In this document: piece after piece, positions 49,236 through 64,000 of the stretch
Layout: every line of letters begins with the position of its first letter
Numbering within the stretch: the first letter of the stretch is position 1
From: Cricetomys ansorgei
Taxonomy: Eukaryota; Chordata; Mammalia; Rodentia; Nesomyidae
Reading direction: 5' to 3'
Length of the DNA: 64,000 bases
NCBI GenBank assembly: GCA_026225945.1
Contig: JAMJFZ010001226.1
Coordinates: 1,146,501 to 1,210,500 of the forward strand
The notes under the pieces: model-generated
Database searches by the model: none
Told to the model about the DNA's origin: nothing
What the model saw: the letters and a program-made list of their open reading frames with translations, nothing else
Position numbers and translations under genes: made by a program

Positions 49236-49939
49236 TGAATTTAGAAGAGAATATAATATAAGTTATGCACCATTAAGGTATTCTATTTCTGCACAGATTC
49301 AAGTGTAATAAATACTGAAAGCTTCTGAAGGTGTGTATGAGTCATACTGTTGTTCCAGAATGACGGTTTGAAAAGACAGGCAAGGAAGAGTAAACCCAAC
49401 AGGTGTTTGTTTACTCTCAATTGCTAAAGCAGAGTAACAGCACACCTGTTCCTGGCTTTCTCCTCTGCTAAGATCCCAGTAGCTTATGTGGTTCTCTGAG
49501 TCTGGGCAGGACCTGTCTGTTTTGCTGTGATAGGCTCATCAGTGTGGACTTGGTTAAATTCACAGGCAAGGCCTGTGTAGGATTCTTTCTGGAAGTTTTG
49601 TGGTGTTTCCATGAATAGGATTTTTAGTCTCTTGCCTCAGCTTTCTTAATTTCTAAAATATCCATTTGCAAATAGTTTCTCATATCTATAAACTTAATTT
49701 CACATGTGTTTTGCAATTCCAATCTTACCAACAGTCTAAAAGCCAAAGTTGTTACTCACTTATTTGGTGGCAAAATCTAGCCAGATTTGCACTGACTTTG
49801 TGGCAAAATCAGGTATGAAGCTATTTGTAGACTCTATTTACTCCACCCAAAGTGAAGAGTCTTACATTTAATGCAGAAATACAATTGTGCAATTGGGCTT
49901 CAGATTTGGATATGCATGTTTATTTTATTTAAATTTTAT

Positions 49940-50295
49940 TTTTTGGAGACAAGGTTTCACTATGCTCCCTTGGCTGGCCTGGAACTTTCTATGTAGACCA
50001 GGCTGGCTTTGAACTCACAGAGATAAGTCTACTTTTGCTTAATGAGTGCTGGAATTAAAGGTGTATGTCACCATGCCCCACTTCTTTATTTTTAATTATG
50101 TATATGAGTTTATGTCTGTGTATAGGTATGTGCATGTGTATCTACATATCCTTGGAGACCAGAAAAGGCCCTTGGATTCCCTGGAGCTGGAGTTACAGGC
50201 AGTTATGAGCTACCTGACTGACATAGATGCTGAGAATCAAACTCGGGTTTTCTACAAATGCTATTAACCCCTGAGCCATTTCTCTAGTCTCCTTA
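49940..50295 (-). repeat. Reverse B1 and reverse B3
   Basis: The B1 is at about 49943-50080 (GGAGACAAGGTTTCACTATG). The B3-type copy is at 50085-50292 (CCCTGAGCCATTTCTCTAGT). Confidence 0.75.
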
Positions 50296-50299
50296 AATG

Positions 50300-51825
50300 A
50301 GGATTCTCACCACCACCATTATGTAAGTTTCTAATAGAAAAATTTAATAGTGGACAGATAGAGCACTTCTATATTCTATATTATGAGAGAACACTGCATA
50401 CTGTAGAACCTTTAACTTAGATGATTCCTACGGACAATGCAAGGCTCAGTGGCCTTGCATACCTGACTTTTCAAAGCAAGGATAAGGGGAGACTGTATGA
50501 ATTTCAGAGACAAGGCCAACCACCAACCAGACTAAACTTTGGGATGAATGGTTTGGCCTTGTTCCCATTGTCTCTCAAGTCTGCTAGCTGAAGAGGAGCT
50601 CTAAGACAGTGCTTTAGAATGTCAATCTGCAGTTTTCTCACACTGCCTGCTCTCGTTAGCACAGCTTAAAGACTTAGTCCCCATCTCTGTCCATTGGTGT
50701 TGGTGGTAACAACAGTGGGGACCTCTTCGGTATTATAGTTATAGGCTGAGGTTGACAGTGGTCTCTGTAGCCAGGTATGTTCTCAGAGCCCCACGGAAGT
50801 GCTCTGCTATGTGGTAGTCCATCCCTTGAGGATGTCCCACTTTGCTCTGTAATAAATTCTATCTTCTACACTTAAAAAAAAGGAAAATAGGAAAAATATA
50901 GAGTAATTTTTTTTTACTCTTAATTAATATTACCTTGGTGTGTTTTTTGTTTATTTATTTACATTTTAATTATATGTAAAATTTATTCTGTGTATGTATG
51001 TTCTATGTATAGAACTCAGAGAACAACTTTTGAGATTCATTTTTCTCTTTCTACCATGTAGGACCAGGGAATTGAACTCAGGTTGTCATGTTTGGAGATA
51101 TCTTACTGGCCTTAACAATGTATATTTAATATATGTAATTCTTATTTTATTTTGAAATATTTAAAAACCAGATCATTTCACTGTTCTGGGACTATAAATG
51201 CTCTCTAAATTTGTATTTGAAAAAACTGGGCATGGTTTAGGTCAATTAGCCTACACTCGTCTATATTTAAAGATAAGCTTTACTGATTTATTATTGCTTT
51301 GGTTACTCTAACATTTAATTACATTGTGCTCATCCACTTATTACATAAGACTTCCCCCCCCCCAGACATTATTTATAGAGGTAATTCACACTAACTTGGT
51401 AACCTGGTTTATTGGCTCAGATTGCTTCTGTGACAGTAGTAGGCTTCTGCCACAACTTAGGGAGATGTGAGCTTGAGAAAAGTTTTCACAGCATGGAAGT
51501 GTTAACTGAAATTTTGTTAATTCTAGACTAGGCTTACTTGTGTGTGGCTGTGAAGGCACAACAGCAGTAATTAATCTTCCTATGCCCTATGCTAGAGCAA
51601 AGAAGCAAGGCCAGAAGTGTCAAGAACATCACTTGCCATGATCTGAATGTTTGTGTCCCCTGCTTCCTTAGTTCATATGTTGAAACTTAATGCATACAGT
51701 GTGAAAGTATTTAGAGGTGGGCCATGCATGAGGTGGTGGGGAGCAGTGGGTAGGAAGAGGAATTTGTGTGTCTCTTCCACAAGTACAGTGTGCAGATGTA
51801 ACTAGGAAGGTGTTGTGAGAAATTT
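50300..51825. other. Intergenic, AT-rich, no gene recognised
   Basis: I see only a degenerate reverse SINE near 50985-51110 and an isolated run of C near 51353-51363. Confidence 0.4.
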
Positions 51826-51829
51826 CTGA

Positions 51830-53092
51830 GATTTTTTTTTGAGGGGTGGGGTGGAGTAGGGGAGAGAGATAGATTTTACACTAAAGCTCAGAATCATGGC
51901 TTAGAACTCACGCTGTAGCACAGGCTGGCCTCGAACTCATACTCTCTCAGGCCTCAAGCCTCCCAAGTGCTGAGATTACAGGCACTAGTCATCACACACC
52001 TCTCTGCAAGTGTTTACGCACATATACAGGGAAGCAGTAATGTCCAGAGTATAAATAAGACCAACATCTCGATTTTGAAGTCTTATCCTATACATATGTC
52101 TAAATAGCACAAGCTGTATAGGACAAAAGACTCTATAAAAACAAATTCTTCACCTTATAGATGAGGATGTGGCCATCTTTCCCATCACATGCGTCCCACT
52201 CCTCATCAAGCAAGAAAACAGAACAGAACTGCATTTTAGCCTTTGAAGGAGAATGCTGCAGGGAGTGAGTTGTGGGAGAAAAGAGTACCCTAAGACCAAG
52301 CCAGGGTTTCAGTGCCGGTGACACATGCCTACAATCCCAGAACTCAGAAGCCAGAGGCAGAGGATTAGGAGTTTAAGGTTATCCTTGGCTACCCAGCAAA
52401 TTTGAGAATTTGAGTATGTAGTTTAGGCTACATACTTTAAGACCTTCTCTCTAAAACAAAACAAAAACCAATACTCTAAACAGAACAATAACAACATAAC
52501 CACACACAAACAAACCCAAAACAAAAACTAAACTCTATGTATTTATGTATGTATGTATATGCATGTATTTATTTATTTATTTAATTAGTTATAGAGAGTC
52601 TCACTTTATAAGAAGCCAGGTTGGCCTCAAACTCCATGTAACACAGACTGGCTTTGAACTAGTTAGTCATCCTACAGCCTCACCCTCCCAAATGCTAGTG
52701 TTACTGGAATGTACTATGATGCTTGGCAAAACAAAGCTTTGAAATGCAAAGTGAAGAATTTGAATACAAGGCTTGGCATGGTGGTGCATAACTGTAACCC
52801 AGCACTCAAGAGGTAGAGGCTGGAGGATCACCACAAGTTAAAGGCTATCCTGTTCTATACAAGTTCCAAGCCAGCCAAGACTACATGCTGAGACTGTCTT
52901 AAAAAAAGTGAATTTAGAGGTTGGAGTGATGGCTTAGTGGTTAAAAGGACTGACTGCTCTTCCAGAAGACCCAGGTTCAAGCACCCATATGGCAGCTCAC
53001 AAACTGTCTATAATTCCAGTTCCAGGGGATCCAACACCCTCACATAGACTTACATGCAGGCAAAACACCAACGCACACACAAAAAAAGTTAA
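51830..53092. repeat. SINE cluster (B1 x4, B2)
   Basis: Reverse B1 about 51865-51995, plus B1/B4 about 52312-52455, reverse B1 about 52590-52730, plus B1 about 52768-52905 and plus B2 at 52915-53090 (GATGGCTTAGTGGTTAAAAG). Confidence 0.7.
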
Positions 53093-55550
53093 TTTGGATT
53101 AAGAACAATGAGCTAGAGTTCAAATATTGGCTCTGCTGATTTCTAGGTATGCTACCCTTGGTTTGCCTTTTACTTTCTCTAAAGCAGTTTACTTTGGTCC
53201 AATATAAGAGCATGGACATTTATCTACTTTGTGTGGTGGTGTGGGAATTAGATTAGGTGCCACTGGAAGAGCCCAGAATTTCATAGATCATCAACAAATC
53301 GGGCTACTTTGGTTATTGTGTTTTCATGGCTTCTGATACTTTTTATGCTCTCCAGAATGGGCAGAAAAGGAAGAATGGAGAAGAGAAATTGGAAGAGAAA
53401 TATGGGAAATAAAATGAACAAGATTGGCCATTCTCAGGGAACCTGAGTAGAAACTCCTCTGTTTTCATGAAAAATGGTGAAAAACTGCAACAGGAGATAG
53501 CACTGCAAAAGCACACTTGTGTAAAATGAATTGTTTCCAAGGACTTTTCCAGAAGAGAGAAGCTTTTGTATTTGTTGTAGAAGGAAAAGAAGGACGTGAA
53601 GGGCTAGAAGTATTATGGGGCACTTAGCATGTGTGAAGCCCTAAATTCACCCCAACATTGTCTCTCCTGCTAAATACATTATCTGTGGGAAGAACAGGGC
53701 TACCACACTCAAGTGCTGTGATTTGGGGAAGGATCTAAACAGATGTCCTGAGGAATATGGACAAGTAATTCTGGAAATTATACTGGAGAATGAAAAGGTA
53801 TGAAAGGAGGAAATGGAAGCTATGGAGAATTCTAGAAGTGAGCATATCAGAGTGCTTAAACAAGAATCTTGAGAGAAGTTTGTGTGCTTGCTCAGATATT
53901 CCATTGTAGCAGGGTCCTACTGGGTCTGGGAAGGGGTCTTGTGAACTTAGCTTTGCCAGGGTCACATGGTAACACCCAAGACAGATGTATGGTCAGACAG
54001 AAGGACTAGTCTTCAGATCTGGCATAGAATCAGCTAACTCTTCTTTCTATGGGAAACTTCTCTTGCTGGTGTCTGTAACTTCACTTGGCCACATTTCTTT
54101 GGTACTGTCCTATTGAGAGGGCAGGCCACTCAGAGGATGGTGGCTGTCATTTCCAGTGATTAGAAATTCTTTCTACTTTCTTTTGATCATTTTCTAGCCC
54201 AGTGGTTCTCAGTCTCTCTCCAGGCAACATTTAACACTTTGTGGGGTTTCTTTTTTGTATATAATAGTGTGAGAAAAGGGAAAGCAGGTGTAAAAGTGAT
54301 CTCTCTGCCAGAAAGAGTTTTCTCTTACCCAGATTTTCAGAAGTCCCTTAGGACATTCATGTAGGTGAAAACTTGTGTTTAATTATCTGAGCCTAGAACT
54401 TAATAGTTTTTTTAAATGGTCTGCATATGCAGAGAACTTTCTAGGAATGCAATTATAGTTCTGTGTGAATTTAGGGAAACTTGACTTTGCTACCAAGAAT
54501 TGCTCAACATTTCCTGAAGTCACTTCATTGATGGCAACATGCTGGAGGTAGTTGAGTCACTGGCTGTGCACCTGTATCAGTGTGTATTGGTAAAAGTTCC
54601 ATCTCTGTGATTCTGTGTAGAAGTGTAAGCATCTGCTGCCTGCTTCGAGGGAAACTGGGCACTCATGCACTAAAATACTGCTATGTTATTTCAAATTGCT
54701 TTCCTTTGATTTCCCCTTTATAGATAGGGAAATATTTTGATCTTTTAGTCACATGCACAGGGAAGTGATGTAATTTATGAATATTAGTTCGTGATTTCAG
54801 AGTCATTACAAATATTTGTTCTAACACAGGGTGAAGGTTGAGATCCTCAGTTTTCCTGGTTCTCACAATATCTGTTTTCCTCCCACCTTTCTGTAAGAAC
54901 TAAATGCAAAGGAATGTTCTTTCTTTTTTCTCAGCAAGATTCCCCCTTTCATCTTTACATCTTAATAATCACCATTATTAAGGACAATCTCAAAGCAGGC
55001 GTCTAGGCTGTCAGACTTCTCTGTCAGGGCCTCCAGTTTACCCTTAGTCAAGAACCGCTGACATTTGGTCCTATCCGAGTGTGGATGATAATACAGGGTC
55101 CTGCTGTCGTGGAGGCTGTCTTTCTTTTCTTCTTCTTTTAAAAAATATCTCTTCCTTTCTCCATCTACCTCAGTCTCTCTTCTGAATGCTCCATGTCTTT
55201 TGCTTCCAGATGTAAGTAGGCAAGTAGCCTACAGCGGAACCACGGAGCCAACCTGGGGTTCCAGTTCCAGCTCTCCCACCCCATTTTTCTCCCACTTAGG
55301 TGGCTCCTGGCATTTCCTCCACTCTCAGCTGCCCTTCTGACCCTGGCTTCTCCTATCTCTTCCAAGGTCTGTTCTCCAGGCCCTTGGCATCTGCTTCTCT
55401 TCTTTCGCCAGGATATAGGTCTGTCTTCTTTCCCTTTGTGCAAACCATCTTTTTCTCCACCTTCATCCAGGCTTGTCTCCGTGCCAGCTCCCCAGCCTTA
55501 GGCTCCGGTCACCTCACTCCCCACCAGTCTCCGTCAGTCCAGCCCGCAGG
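53093..55550. other. Gabbr1 upstream flank, no gene recognised
   Basis: Little repeat content is evident and there is no recognisable coding exon. The sequence becomes C-rich and then CpG-rich approaching 55550. Confidence 0.4.
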
Positions 55551-55554
55551 TCTC

Positions 55555-64000
<8,446 letters not shown>

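Overview
The window is nuclear DNA from a murid or cricetid rodent. It is dense in B1, B2, B3 and ID-type SINEs, has long (CA)n and (GAA)n tracts and CpG islands, and carries spliced genes with GT-AG introns. Its gene content is the framework end of the extended MHC class I region. In order: a coding exon of an unrecognised gene (+), an H2-M5-like class Ib gene (-), Zfp57 (+), Mog (-) and the 5' part of Gabbr1 (+). This matches my recollection of the mouse chr17 / rat chr20 order. The encoded MOG has Pro where I recall Ser in mouse and rat (mature residue 42), so the species is probably neither Mus musculus nor Rattus norvegicus.

Layout. 1-0.9 kb: an open coding exon, perhaps Znrd1as/Tctex4-like by position. 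6.3-8.6 kb: a class I heavy chain with exons 1-5 intact and a TATA/kB-type promoter. 8.7-20.3 kb: SINE-rich intergenic DNA. 20.3-20.9 kb: a CpG island that is probably the Zfp57 promoter, followed by Zfp57 coding exons at 22.8, 24.1 and 27.5-28.5 kb. 29.5-40.1 kb: all eight coding exons of Mog, tail-to-tail with Zfp57 (about 1.06 kb between stop codons). 40.1-55.5 kb: no recognised gene, but two exon-like segments and one isolated CpG-rich segment. 55.5-64 kb: Gabbr1, with the 1a CpG-island promoter, signal peptide exon, two sushi exons and a 21-bp linker exon. The 1b promoter and first exon follow (perfect CRE; its 3' part is shared with 1a). The next extracellular-domain exon is cut by the window end.

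The genes are not a pathway. They are neighbours: antigen presentation-type (class Ib), imprint maintenance (ZFP57), myelin surface Ig protein (MOG) and GABA-B receptor subunit 1. The points most worth following up are a 4-residue tandem duplication and non-classical groove residues in the class Ib gene, eroded zinc fingers in ZFP57, candidate noncoding exons upstream of Mog, and a lone CpG-rich segment at 45.2-45.6 kb. I did not find a convincing wholly new system.
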